DNA of 64,000 nucleotides from Dipteris shenzhenensis (lineage: Eukaryota; Polypodiophyta; Polypodiopsida; Gleicheniales): assembly GCA_047967505.1 (NCBI GenBank), contig CM106539.1. The stretch is one strand, 5' to 3'. A program made the position numbers and the translations under genes. Shown piece by piece: positions 1 to 9,620 of the stretch. Each line of letters begins with the position of its first letter. The first letter of the stretch is position 1. The notes beneath the pieces are model-generated. The model saw only the letters and a program-made list of their open reading frames with translations. It ran no database searches and had not been told where the DNA came from.

Positions 1-312
1 ATGTCTCGCTGATTGTAGTAAGTAGAGCCATTTGCATTGTTTAACTAATGTAGGTGTTAGAATTATTGTGATAAGAGTGGAATAATCCAGATAGCCCAAT
101 ATTTTAAATGTATCCCAAGCTTTGCATGTCTGTTTCTAAATCACACAAGTAGCTTTGGAATGATCTTTTGGCTGGTGGGTTATAAGTGCACTGAACTGCT
201 TTGAGTTCACTTTCTCCTTGAGCTCCGCTTGCCTTTTGGCAAGGAGCAACCTGGATGGACCACCCACCCTCCCTAGCCAGCAGCACACTTCCTTAGAGTC
301 TGTAAGCAAGAT

Positions 313-386
313 ATGCAGGAGCACCAATCACGTCCTATAACATACAATATATGCAGGAGCACCTATCACGTCCTATAACATGCTAT
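313..386. repeat. 38-bp tandem duplication
   Basis: Two adjacent copies start at 313 and 351. Both begin ATGCAGGAGCACC and continue into ATCACGTCCTATAACAT, with a few differences between them. The period is 38 bp. No function is apparent; a replication-slippage duplication is the simplest reading. Confidence 0.85.
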
Positions 387-398
387 GAAAATTCGGGA

Positions 399-412
399 GG
401 GGGGGGGGGGGG
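399..412. repeat. Homopolymer run of 14 G
   Basis: An uninterrupted run of 14 G on the plus strand, a typical site of length polymorphism and sequencing error. Confidence 0.9.
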
Positions 413-1716
413 ACGCCATAAATTTGCAGCAGGTCAATGCGATGGTGCATAAAGCTTTGCGCAGAAACTTGTGATGATTTACCAAAAGTAGGGCTGTGTA
501 TCTTCCCGGTAATATTGATGTTGGGCTGTAATTTGGAATTTCCTGCGTTCCAATGAATTCAGATGAGAGCTCAGCTAAGGATCCAGTCTAGCAAATTTGA
601 GGGATGTGCAGTATCTGCTGAGAGAGGAGGCTTTGTTATGAGTACAAAACAAGGCACTTGGATGTTGTCGAAAAACCTTTTGAGCTTGGAAAATGTACGA
701 AGATTGGGTGGCTACAAAGGTAGTGACAATGGTTGAAGTATGTAAGGCCGTTATTTATGTCTACATTAAATTGTCAACATCATTCTGCTAGTTGGGAAAG
801 ACATATCATGTATGCCTTTTCCAATAAGGCATTCTATTGGAAAGGAGATATCATGTATGTGTTCTTGATGGTTGTAGTTGGGGAGTTTCTTGGGCTTCAG
901 AGGGGGAAGTGCAGCATGTCAAAAGCGTGCCTAAGACATCGAAAGCAATTGGGTTTTAATCGCGCTAGGCTTCCATTGAGACGTGGAGCGTTCTCATAAT
1001 TGACATCCATTTGGGAAACTTATCATGTACATGTGCTTTGGAGAAAGGGAGGCACAAGTATGTGCTGACATTTTTCAAATTATTATAGGGTTATTGAAAT
1101 AATTCCCATAAGAGGTCATCAATATTGTAGATTTAGGATGGGTTGCTATGTGGTGATTAGGTAGAGGCATAAATCCAATATTGTTTGCTGCGATTAGCTA
1201 GAGTTATGTGGTATTACCAGACCCAAGACATCCACCATGTTAAGGCTTTTCGTGTTGAAAGGCTTTGGGTTGATGTGAGCCATCCTCTTATGCCAAACTT
1301 TAGTAGTGAGCTATTTGGATGTAGGAGGTCATCAGCCACGTTGCCATTAAATGTATAAAGGTCTCGAAAGTTGTTTCTTGAGCCAACAACCTTTTTTTTG
1401 CAAAGAGAAGAACTTTCTGTTAATGCTTGGAAAACCCCATACAATTATCAAAATAGGGCCGATGGTAAATACAAAGAGAAGACTTGGCTATCCAAAACCA
1501 ACCTGTCGGCAATCCCAGCTCATTGCCTAGGGCTTGTCCAGAATAGGGGCTAACAACCAGGCTAGTGGCCTATACATCTGGTGGATATCTCCCGTAGAGA
1601 ATGTGTAGAATATGCTACAGGTGAAGCCTTGTAGAAGCGTTCTCGCTTCTCGGTGGTTTATTGTGAGTCCGGTATACAACGCTCCCAACTGGCTAGTTGG
1701 GTAAACATAATGTCTT

Positions 1717-2114
1717 GCCAGATGGCTACCAATGTAGTCGGTCAGACCTCTTGCCCTCCCATCACCTGGCTGCAACGGGTGACCTAGATATTCCAAGCCG
1801 TGATGTTGGCCACTATCTCCCAAACACTACCCTCTTGCAGAGGCTATGGGTGGGTGCAGAACGGCGGTGCTGCCTCGAGAGACTCCATCCGAAAAATTTG
1901 CTCGCCATGAATTTTGCCAGATGGCTACCAATGTAGTCGGTTAGACCTCTTGCCCTCCCATCATCTGGCAGTAACGGGTGACCTAGATATTCCAAGCCGT
2001 GATGTTGGCCACTATCTCCCCAACACTACCCTCTTGCAGAGGCTATGGGTGGGTGCAGAACGGCGGTGCTGCCTCGAGAGACTACATCCGAAAAATTTGC
2101 TCGCCATGAATTTT
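1717..2114. repeat. Two-copy tandem repeat, 199-bp unit
   Basis: Copy 1 is 1717-1915 and copy 2 is 1916-2114, each starting GCCAGATGGCTACCAATGTAG and ending near CTCGCCATGAATTTT. Only a handful of substitutions separate them, so the duplication is recent compared with the decay around it. The unit is GC-richer than its surroundings. Neither strand shows a recognisable protein; the short open frames are repeated only because the DNA is. Confidence 0.9.
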
Positions 2115-3286
2115 ATACGTCAGTGATACTGGATTAATAGAGAAATCATGGCGACCCTCTGTGAGCCACACCATTTCCCCACCATAAGCATTGTGGGATC
2201 ATCTCTAATGCTCCCTCCGTGCAACGAGCGCATCGGTTGTCCACTCACGTCTACTCCAACCAAGGACCAATCGGTAGACTCCCATGAGCCACTATCCAGA
2301 AGAAATACGATATCTTTTATGGTCTCAAGCTAGTCTAAAGTCTTGGCCAGAAGCAGCTGACCACCTCCCTAGGAACCTCTTGCTCTAGCCAGTGTTGCTC
2401 CGTCGAGGGGGTTCAAGTTGTTGCGTCTAATTGAAGGCATTCGCCAATATGTGTCGTGTAAGAAAAGAAGGGCAGTTTCTCTATCCTGTCTGAGTGCCCT
2501 TGTTGTATTGGCCAGAGACACTCCCCTGGGTTCTCCTGTATATCCCTAAGTGGCCTGTCCTCCTATAGCTAGAGATGCTAGACTGCTTCCTCTGGGTTAG
2601 ATAGGACCATGGTAGGATCAATAGCCACTCTCTGCCCAAGCGACCCACAACTTTGATCCTTTGCCACTCTAGATCCTCCAAGGCTGCTAGCTCCTTTGTC
2701 TCCCTCTCTAACTGACCTTGTAGGAATCCACCCTGAAGAATTTGACCGTGAGAGGCATCCCCATCCTTAAGAACTCATTAGGAAATAAGGGAGCTCATGT
2801 TGGGGCCTTTTAGGGTTTGGGAAAAAGTCTCTCTGTAGAAATTCCACAAAAAAAGGTAAAAATATGCAAAAAAAAATATTACTTTATGTTGTTACAAGTG
2901 TGTGGCATTAATGAGAAGATTTGTTTTTGATTCTTTTACGGTTCGCTTGTCCTATCAAGAGATGTGGACCCAAAATCAAAATAGAGCTCCATTTTGAAAC
3001 CTTTTTGCATGGTGACCTAAAACAACCATCCATTTTCTCTTGTTCTCAAGCGCCATTCTCTCTTCAATAAGCATTTCTCTACTTTCACCACCATGAGCCA
3101 TTCCATTCTCTCTTCGACAAGCATTCCTCGTTGCATCACTGTTGTTGTGATGCTCTTAAACTTTCAAAACAATAAGCTCCTTTCACCTTTTATTCACTTG
3201 TTCTCAGTTTCGTTCATTTTTATTAATGTCTTACTATTTTGGTGTATGTTTCTTTGACTTTGTAGGTATTAGAGTAAGGATTTCAG
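2115..3286. other. Unassigned region
   Basis: No supported gene. 2140-2770 has the same GC-richer character as the tandem repeat and may be the remainder of the same element, but no gag, protease, RT or integrase motif was found on either strand. 2820-3286 is AT-rich with pyrimidine runs and could be the leader of the short open frame at 3287; that is speculative. Confidence 0.3.
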
Positions 3287-3511
3287 ATGGCAACCAAAAA
3301 CTTTGGTCGTGCCACTAGGAAACCGTCTGTTGCTCTACTTGAGGAAGATGTGGATGTACAAAGTATCTCTTTGTCACGAAGACCTACCTCACTAATCTCA
3401 TGTGTAAAAGTTTCCAATACTGTGACTGTGGACGGTAGCTGGAAAAGGATAGCAGTGGCGAAAGGAGATTGGGTTCTAATGCAACCCAACAAGTGGAGAA
3501 AGCAACAATGA
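3287..3511 (+). CDS. Short hypothetical open frame, unrecognised
   Basis: A 74-codon plus-strand open frame starts ATG-GCA-ACC and contains a basic N-terminus (ATKNFGRATRKPS) and a segment GSWKRIAVAKGDWVLMQPN. It lies upstream of the exon remnants at 3920-4503 and could be an upstream exon of the same gene, but no splice link was traced. A longer minus-strand open frame (3283-3732) covers the same bases, so even the strand is uncertain. No family assigned. Confidence 0.2.
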   Translation: MATKNFGRATRKPSVALLEEDVDVQSISLSRRPTSLISCVKVSNTVTVDGSWKRIAVAKGDWVLMQPNKWRKQQ

Positions 3512-3919
3512 ACGAACACTTTTTCGGCTTTTTGGAAGGATAGAGTTAAAGGTTTTAGAGTAAAAAAGGAAGCCACAAGATGCGTCAGAGGTTCAGATAC
3601 ATGTCTAACTGCATCGATAACTTGTATTACAAGATTATCCTGTTTATCTTCCACACCATAGACCCAATTGTAAGTGTATTTGTGTAATGAAATAGTTGCA
3701 ATGAAATAACTATTTCTTTCTATGATAAACAATATCTTTGTTTTGGTTCATATATATCTCTCTCATCATATGAAAACTGGCAACCAATGGAGTGCATATT
3801 TGGATTATTTAATGCTACTATTTTCGAAAGTATAGTATTCCCTGAAACCAAATTTTGCTACCAGGATAGTTAAAATAAACGTTTTTATGTCACTTACAGT
3901 CTTTGTAGAACTTTTTCAG

Positions 3920-4503
3920 GATTATCTAGTTAAAGTTTGTAAGACAATGTTGACTTTTAGAGCAAAAGAGTATGATGAAATTCCAATTCCAAAATTTTTG
4001 GATAATGGTTAGGTTAGAATGGTGGCCAACAATATGTATTGTGAGATTGCTCATAACTCCATCAACATTAAGTACATGATTGCCTCATAAAAATTTATTT
4101 TCTCTTTTTACTGTAAACGCAGCAAGATGATAGGCACAAAACTTGTGGCAATGGATCAAGACGAGAGGTCTTCAGGTCCAAAAATTGAAATAAATGTTAT
4201 TGAGAATGACATGCTTCTAAGATCCATCTCATTGGGACAATGCTGCACTCTCTCTCAGTTACGCAATGACATTATTATGGAGACTGAGAACAATATCCAT
4301 AAAAAATTTTCATTTATTTTGAACAACAAGAAAGTAAGTTGGTTTCCACCTTGTGTTTCTTCTAAATCGATTCTCTTTACATTTGCATGATACATTTACA
4401 TATTGCTAAAAAATTATCTTTGCAGATACTTCAAAGGAGCGAAAGCAAAATTCAATGCAATGACATTGTAAATATAACAATTCAGATAATACAAAGTTAT
4501 TGA
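3920..4503 (+). pseudogene. Three-exon remnant of a conserved gene, family not identified
   Basis: Exon A is 3920-4071 (after TTTTTCAG), exon B 4123-4333 and exon C 4426-4503. The introns are GT-AG (4072-4122, only 51 bp, and 4334-4425) and the phases match: exon A leaves two bases that complete the first codon of exon B; the B-C junction is phase 0. Exon A reads DYLVKVCKTMLTFR, EIPIPKFLDNG and VRMVANNMYCEI; exons B-C include IEINVIENDMLLRSISL and FSFILNNKK. An in-frame TAG lies at 4010-4012 (CAG would fit) and exon C ends at TGA 4501-4503. The alternating pattern of B-C suggests a beta-rich, possibly ubiquitin-like fold (inference). Upstream exons are not found. It could be a host-gene fragment carried by a transposon or a dead duplicate. 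Confidence 0.5.
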
Positions 4504-4789
4504 CTCCAGGTAGTACTTGCAATCCAAAAAAAAGAAGTTAATATTTGATGTATTAATACAAAATGATTACGAGTATCATGTGTTTTTCTATTGTTGCTCA
4601 GAATATCTCTTGACTTTTTTACTATGGAGACTCCTTCTCAGAATCTTCCATATGCTACTCAGATTGCTGTTGTTGTAGATCTTGTTGATGTACATCCTCC
4701 GTCGGTACTGTCTCCTTGATTGTTACGCAAGAGTCTATAAAATGCATTGAGAAAGACCAGTTTACAAAAGGTACTAACCTTATTAGTAT

Positions 4790-5110
4790 GTAGATAACAA
4801 GAGCTTCATGGGTGACAGCTTGATGGATCTTGAGCTGTAGTGGATCAGTGTGATAGAGCTGGTGAGGTTGTGGGTAACATTTTAATGGGTGTCAGCTTGA
4901 CGGGTTGAGCTAGAGCTGTAGTGGGCCTGGGTGATGGAGCTTGAGCTATAGTGGGTCAGTGTGACAGAGCTATTAAGGATTTGGGTGACAGTTTGATGGG
5001 TGTCAGCTTGATGGGTTAAGATAGAGCTATAGTGGGTATGGGTGATGGAGCTGGAGCTGGAGCTGTATTAGGTTAGTGTGATAGAGTTGTTGAGGTTGGA
5101 TAGCACAAGC
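4790..5110. repeat. Degenerate tandem repeats, period near 117 bp
   Basis: The words GGTGTCAGCTTGA, GAGCTATAGTGGGT and GTGTGATAGAGCT recur in the same order about three times. The unit is roughly 117 bp and heavily substituted. The last unit runs into the left long direct repeat that bounds the histone-like module. No coding potential. Confidence 0.6.
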
Positions 5111-5425
5111 CTGTAGGGAGGAAGATGAAACTCGAGATGGAGATGACAAGGGGGATGATTAAGTCTGATAGCTTGGTCTAAAAATAGGTGCATTCAATCA
5201 CTAGATACTTAACTCACTAGTACCTTGAAGACCGTTTTTGGCATGTGTGGCTGACAAGTGTGACTTGCATAGATATCTGTGCCATCTCCTCTTATCTTCA
5301 CTTTTCTCCATCCATTCAACAGTTTTGATTCTTCATCTTCTTCCTCATCTTCATCTGGACAACACTTTAGACCTTGTCTTGTCTCCCACCATCATCCTCA
5401 CCTACCTACACTTGTGCAAAAGCCA
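5040..5425 (+). repeat. Left long direct repeat bounding the histone H3-like module
   Basis: About 385 bp aligns in the same orientation with 8200-8592. Shared landmarks in order are a GGAGCTGGAG-type stretch, GTACCTTGAAGACC versus GTACCTAGAAGACC, CATGTGTGGCTGA, a CTCCTCTTATCT pyrimidine block, CTTTTCTCCATCC and GTGCAAAAG versus TTGCAAAAG. Divergence is substantial. The size is LTR-like, but no primer site follows this copy and no TG...CA ends are evident. A duplicated host segment around the module is an alternative. Confidence 0.55.
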
Positions 5426-5629
5426 TGGAGAGAGAGAGGATACAGGTACTTAAATACACCACAGTCTTGATCTACCTTTCCAAGTGTTTTCTTGATCTAT
5501 CTAATTCTATTGCATCAGCTATTAGGCATTTGCTTCATCTTTTGAATGATCAATACAATATCTTGAAGATTTACGTGAATTTGTTTGAACCTGATGTTTT
5601 TATATGGAGCCTGGAGATTAATACTGTGT

Positions 5630-5812
5630 GGCCAAGGAGTTTTCTTGAAAACGTGATTTGAGCCTTCTTTAGCTTAGGATTACCCCGTATCACGTTTATG
5701 AGCAAATTTCTTAGTATTGCTAGAAGTTTATTTGCACCAATAGAGTGTTTTGCTAGAAAACGTGATTTCAATGTATTTACCTAGAAAGACATCACGTTTT
5801 TTTGAAAACTTT
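5630..5812. repeat. 20-bp motif array, left (3' side of the H3-like gene)
   Basis: Four copies of a motif with consensus TTTGCTNRAAAACGTGATTT occur in alternating orientation: TTCTTGAAAACGTGATTT near 5640, ATCACGTTTATGAGCAAA near 5688, TTTGCTAGAAAACGTGATTT near 5749 and ATCACGTTTTTTTGAAAA near 5791. The same motif forms a second four-copy array at 7905-8090. Paired arrays around a gene resemble the subterminal transposase-binding arrays of the CACTA elements in this window, so these are probably DNA-transposon subterminal repeats. No terminal inverted repeat was found. Confidence 0.55.
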
Positions 5813-5825
5813 CAAAGAGGAGGAG

Positions 5826-7222
5826 CTAACCATCTAGGTGATATAGGTGATGCCTTGCCTTCTCGTGCATAGGCTTGGACTTTTGTGGTAGCTTTGCCTG
5901 GAAAGGATCAACTACAGCTTCTCCTTCCACATCCTTCAAGAATTGTTCGAGCAGCTCATCAATATCAACACCTTATAGAATATCTTCTAGATTGCTAGTG
6001 ATAGGGACATTTTGAGCCCCTTGTTCAACCCGAAGATCCTCAGGGCCTTTTGAGCCCTCTCTTGTATGGATTGTTTGGTCTGGTGTTGGACAAGGGGAAG
6101 AGACCTCTAGTAGCTTCAAAATTATCTTTGCTCCAAAGCTATGTACATATTGAGAGCCAAAACTATCCTCTTTCATCTACAATAAAAACAAAGAATGTTT
6201 TCAATCTTTTGTGTATTAATGTATTGAATTTAGAACTTCTTAAATAGTATGCAATAAAAGTACTTACAAATTCTAGCTGTATCTCTAAAAAGTATGTCTA
6301 CCATATATTTTACACTTATTAGAGTCCTTCATCCACAAGAGTAAGGTCCTCCTGTTGTGTCTGTTTTATCAAAATAGAAAGCTAAGATGTATATTGGACT
6401 ATGAAGAGTGCAAAAATAAGAGGGAGATAAAGATAAGTGACAATGATTACTGTACCTTCAATTGCATTGGTTGAGTTGAATCTAATATCTTTAAATTTGG
6501 ATCACTTCTGCATGTAAAAGTGATATGGTTGACCTTTCAAGAGAAAACCTAAAAATCCTGTTTTAGAGCAAAAGTTTGGAGAATGACTGACTTACAATTC
6601 TAAATCCTAGTGGGTGCCCTTTAAGGAGTTGAAGGTATAGCATAGCCTTTGTTATACATCTATATGCACCAAACTCCATTGATTGCTGCAAGAGAGACAA
6701 ATAACATGAGGGGATTAGACCAAGAGGGTGTAAATACAATTTGAACATATCAGGATTTTGTCAATAGAGGGTAGTAGTGGAAAAGGTCAGGGAACATACT
6801 CTGAACAATATGGGAGGAGAATCATATCAACCACATCCAAATTAAAAAAATTCAGCCCTTGGAAATGCTTTTGGTTGATGTCTTGTTATCCTTCAACTTG
6901 AAAGATATAGCTGGATCAACTATATACACAAAGTGCTGAAGGCTCTGGTGGATCTGACTCTTAAAAAAACTATAAAAAAACACTTCACTTAGTTTATGAA
7001 AAAGTGAATGCTACAAAGACATAAACATAATTGACCTAGAAAGATATACTCACTATAGAGCTGCAAGCATGATTGTGTAAGTGACATGTTTTTCTTTCTG
7101 TGCTAAAGCCATGATGCAATCTTCTGTCAAATCCCAGGTCAGGTCATCATTCACAGTCTAGACTGATACTCTGATCCTTGGTCTAAGTTGTAGGAGCTTC
7201 TGCTAAATTTGCACCATCCTCA
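5826..7222 (-). pseudogene. C-terminal region and downstream exons of the H3-like gene
   Basis: This continues the minus-strand gene that begins at 7842. After a frame change, 7222-7050 reads a helical region including TLVRMVQI, LLQLRPRIRVSV and DDLTWDLTEDCIMALAQ, with two in-frame TAGs where CAG would fit. A clean 30-codon exon lies at 6685-6596 between CTCTTGCAG and GTAAGTC and reads QSMEFGAYRCITKAMLYLQ. Near 6500-6430 an exon-like stretch (DPNLKILDSTQPMQLK) ends at GTACAG. The last open stretch, 6176-5826, contains EEGSKGPEDLRVEQ-like acidic sequence and IDELLEQFLKDVEGEAV, with an internal TAA, and stops at TAG 5826-5828. No known domain was recognised. Exon boundaries other than 6685-6596 are approximate. 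Confidence 0.45.
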
Positions 7223-7842
7223 CTAATGTCTGGGATTCCAAGACAGCACACTGTTTCTTTGACTCTCCCTGAGGGACTCTTCATAGGCAACCTTGCCTCT
7301 GGTCTCATGTTGGTGAGTGGCCTCTATGATCTTGACTGCATCTCCTTTAGGTTTCTTGGCTGAAGGTATCAACAGGATATCTCTCATTTTTAGATCATCC
7401 CAATCCTTTGCATTAAGGATCTTGTCATATCTATACCTGACCCTTACAAGTGTTTGCGCTCTTTTCATGATAGTGACCTTGTGTGCATGTGCTGCTACCA
7501 TCATGTTGTCCATGAAAAACTCTATAAGCCACTCTTCAACAGCTTCTTGGAGAGCAAGCAGTACAGTCCTTTGCTATCTAAAGTCCACATGCCAGTTGAT
7601 GCATATTGCCGTCACAAGCCTCTGAAATGGTGCTATGGTACTACATACCCTATGGCTTTTTGAGCTTTCTTGATCTCCATCAAGACAAATTTGCTTTGGC
7701 TCACTCTCTTCTTCCTGTTCCTTGCCTAGCATGTGCACACGCTTCCCTTCTTTGAGGATGTTGATCTAGATGGAGCTGTGGCAACCCCTATAATGTCAAG
7801 TCCCTTTCCTTTCTTTCTGGCTGTTGGTTTGGTTCTTGCCAT
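7223..7842 (-). pseudogene. Histone H3-like protein: H3 tail start and complete H3 fold, decayed
   Basis: The ATG at 7842 opens MARTKPTARKK, matching the universal H3 start with K4, R8 and K9 positions kept and S10 replaced. The tail to the EI of the alpha-N helix is 57 residues (52 in canonical H3). The fold follows: VLMEIKKAQKAI (alpha-N), PFQRLVTAICINW (alpha-1), LLALQEAVEEWLIEFFMDN (alpha-2), AHAHKVTIMKRAQTLVR (alpha-3). From PFQRLV to the end it aligns with canonical H3 without a gap; loop 1 lacks the insertion typical of plant CENH3. Damage: in-frame TAGs at 7726-7728 and 7574-7576, and a one-base deletion near 7630-7640 that by length count is the only missing base. The frame continues ~70 residues beyond the H3 end to TAG 7223-7225. 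It is a divergent H3 variant fused to a C-terminal domain, now a pseudogene. I am confident of H3 descent, not of function. Confidence 0.85.
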
Positions 7843-7904
7843 AGTCTATTGTGTTCTTCTCCTAGACGGAAACCTAGGCATAACAAGGAAATAAGCCACC
7901 CAAG

Positions 7905-8090
7905 AGTTTGCTTGAAAACATGATTTGGTGCAAAGATATTGGCAAAATGTTGAAATCACATTTTTAAGCAAACAATATTTTACATACTTCAGCAACACAC
8001 TCCATGCAAAAAATTTGCTAGAAAACGCGATATGGAGCAGAAATACAAAGAAAAAGCTGAAAATTGCGTTTTTGAGCAAATTTCTTTGAA
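7905..8090. repeat. 20-bp motif array, right (5' side of the H3-like gene)
   Basis: Four copies of the motif seen at 5630-5812 lie just upstream of the H3-like ATG: TTTGCTTGAAAACATGATTT near 7908, AAATCACATTTTTAAGCAAA near 7952, TTTGCTAGAAAACGCGATAT near 8017 and a GCGTTTTTGAGCAAATTTC copy near 8067. Orientation alternates, giving two inverted pairs. The array occupies the expected promoter region, so it could serve as both transposon end and regulatory site; that is inferred by analogy with the two CACTA elements. Confidence 0.55.
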
Positions 8091-8199
8091 ACATAATATA
8101 ATCAATCAGTTAGACTCCACCATCCTCCTAAACCCTAGAATGCAGATGAGATGTGCTCAACAAAAACAACCCATAGAGTGTCTTTGAGAGAAAGCTATG

Positions 8200-8592
8200 G
8201 AATGGCCATTTCTAGAGGTGGTGAGGTAGTGAGGTTGGAGCTGGAGTTGTAGAGGGACTTTGTGATGGAGGTGGTGAGCTGGTGAGGTTGGAGGCAGCTA
8301 AAACTAGAGATAGGGATCAAAAGAGGGGTAATTCTACTTAGTGGCGATTTTGTCTCAAAATTTGTGCAAGCAATGATGAGCAAATAAATGCACACGTACC
8401 TAGAAGACCATTCTCCACATGTGTGGCTGATAAGACCGATGTGACATGCATTGAAAATTGTGCCCTTTCCTCTTATCTACACTTTTTTCCATCCCTCTAG
8501 CAATTTTAATCTACACTTTTCTCCATCCCTACACCACATCCTTATCTGCATCACTGCCACACCAATACCAAATCAAATTTGCAAAAGATTTT
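8200..8592 (+). repeat. Right long direct repeat bounding the histone H3-like module
   Basis: Partner of 5040-5425 in the same orientation, about 3.16 kb away. It repeats the GTGGTGAGGT/GGAGCTGGAG block, GTACCTAGAAGACC, CATGTGTGGCTGATAAG, CCTCTTATCTACACTTTT and CTTTTCTCCATCC, and ends at TTTGCAAAAG. A short internal duplication of CTACACTTTTCTCCATCC is unique to this copy. Confidence 0.55.
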
Positions 8593-8639
8593 GAATTTAA
8601 TGCTACAGTTAACCCAAGCCTACATCGCTCCTAAATGAC

Positions 8640-9620
8640 CTATACCATAAACTCGCTCTGAATCAGATCTTCCTCCAGCCTTAGCAATTGCTCCTGTTGG
8701 AATTGAATGGACTCTTCCGGGCTCATCTTCTCCGCTGCAATTCTCAAACTGGAAGAGATAAACTCCATAGGCACCATTGCCTCTATGTCGTAAACCAACT
8801 GAAAAGATGTCATGCCGATAGTGACCTTAAAAGTAGTTCTTTATGCCCAAAGTGCCGAGTCTAGTTTGGTATCCCAATCACGTCGGTGTTCTGAAACAGT
8901 CATGTCTAGGATCCTTTTCATGGGCTTATTGCTACTCTCAGTCTCTCCATTCCCTTGTGGATGATACGTGGTGTCCATCTTGTGAATTACCATGTGCACT
9001 TCCATTAGCTTCTTTATTGTATCATTAAGGAAGTGAACCCCCTGATCCGATACTAACTCAATTGGGCAACCAAATCATGTAATAATGTTACGGTAAATGA
9101 ACTTCGCCGTACTAGCCACCATATTATCCCATAATGCTTGAGCTTCCACCCACTTGGTCGAGTAGTCCGTTGCCATCACCATATAGTTATTACCTATGAA
9201 CTGAGCTGCTGGTTTGAAGGGCCCCATAAATCTAACCCCCACTTTTGAAATGGCTCCAAGGGCAAAATTGGGTTGAGAGGCATACGGTCGGCATTCATTG
9301 GATGACCATCCCGTTGACAAAACGCACAGTTCTTGGCAAACTCATGGGCCTCCTTAATTACGGTGGGCCACCACAAACCAGCTTGGAATACTTTTTTAGT
9401 CGTAATTTCCCCTGCAAAGTAACCTTGAGAAACTCCCTAATGTGCCTCCACTAACACCGTGTTTTGCTCATGTTCTGGGAGACATTGCTTGAGCACCTAT
9501 TCAGCCGCCCTTCTATAGAGAATCCATGCAATCATTATGAAAGGCCGCTTTTCAATGCCATCCACATCCACTGATCTAGAGACATCTCTGTGGGGAAAAT
9601 GACCATATCTATAGGAAGAG
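8640..9620 (-). pseudogene. Ty3/gypsy integrase fragment
   Basis: Read from 9620 downwards, the minus strand gives an integrase: ILYRRAAE-VLKQCLPEHE, the zinc-finger half CAFCQRDG, then PFQKWGLDLWGP, MVMATDYSTKWVEAQAL (first catalytic D), VSDQGVHF (second D), YHPQGNGETESSN (catalytic E) and LDSALWA. The last recognisable part, near 8640-8800, reads FQLVYDIEAMVP and a charged tail. Stops occur after VEAH and after LDSALWA. This integrase type lacks a chromodomain and differs from the one at 12250-13587. No RT or LTR was found beside it, so it is an orphan fragment. Confidence 0.8.

Larger units (their letters stand above)
1..1716. other. Unassigned non-coding DNA, left edge
   Basis: No gene could be supported here. 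Open stretches are short, overlap on both strands and show no family motif. The composition is AT-rich and resembles decayed LTR or spacer DNA. A short tandem duplication (313-386) and a G-run (399-412) are the only distinct structures. Around 1550-1716 the sequence becomes GC-richer and leads directly into the 199-bp tandem repeat. Confidence 0.4.

Noticed and set aside
3283-3732. Minus-strand 149-codon open frame
   Set aside because: No motif, overlaps a plus-strand frame, and neither has supporting context beyond the nearby plus-strand exons.
4336-4420. Extending the 4127 open frame through to 4390 as protein
   Set aside because: A GTAAGT donor at 4334 and an acceptor at 4425 join it to a better continuation; the read-through residues look intronic.
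7317-7663. Plus-strand open frames opposite the H3-like gene
   Set aside because: They are antisense shadows; the minus strand carries the co-linear histone motifs.
7223-7842. Calling the H3-like gene CENH3
   Set aside because: Loop 1 has canonical H3 length and the tail start is H3-like; some alpha-3 features recall CENH3 but are not enough.
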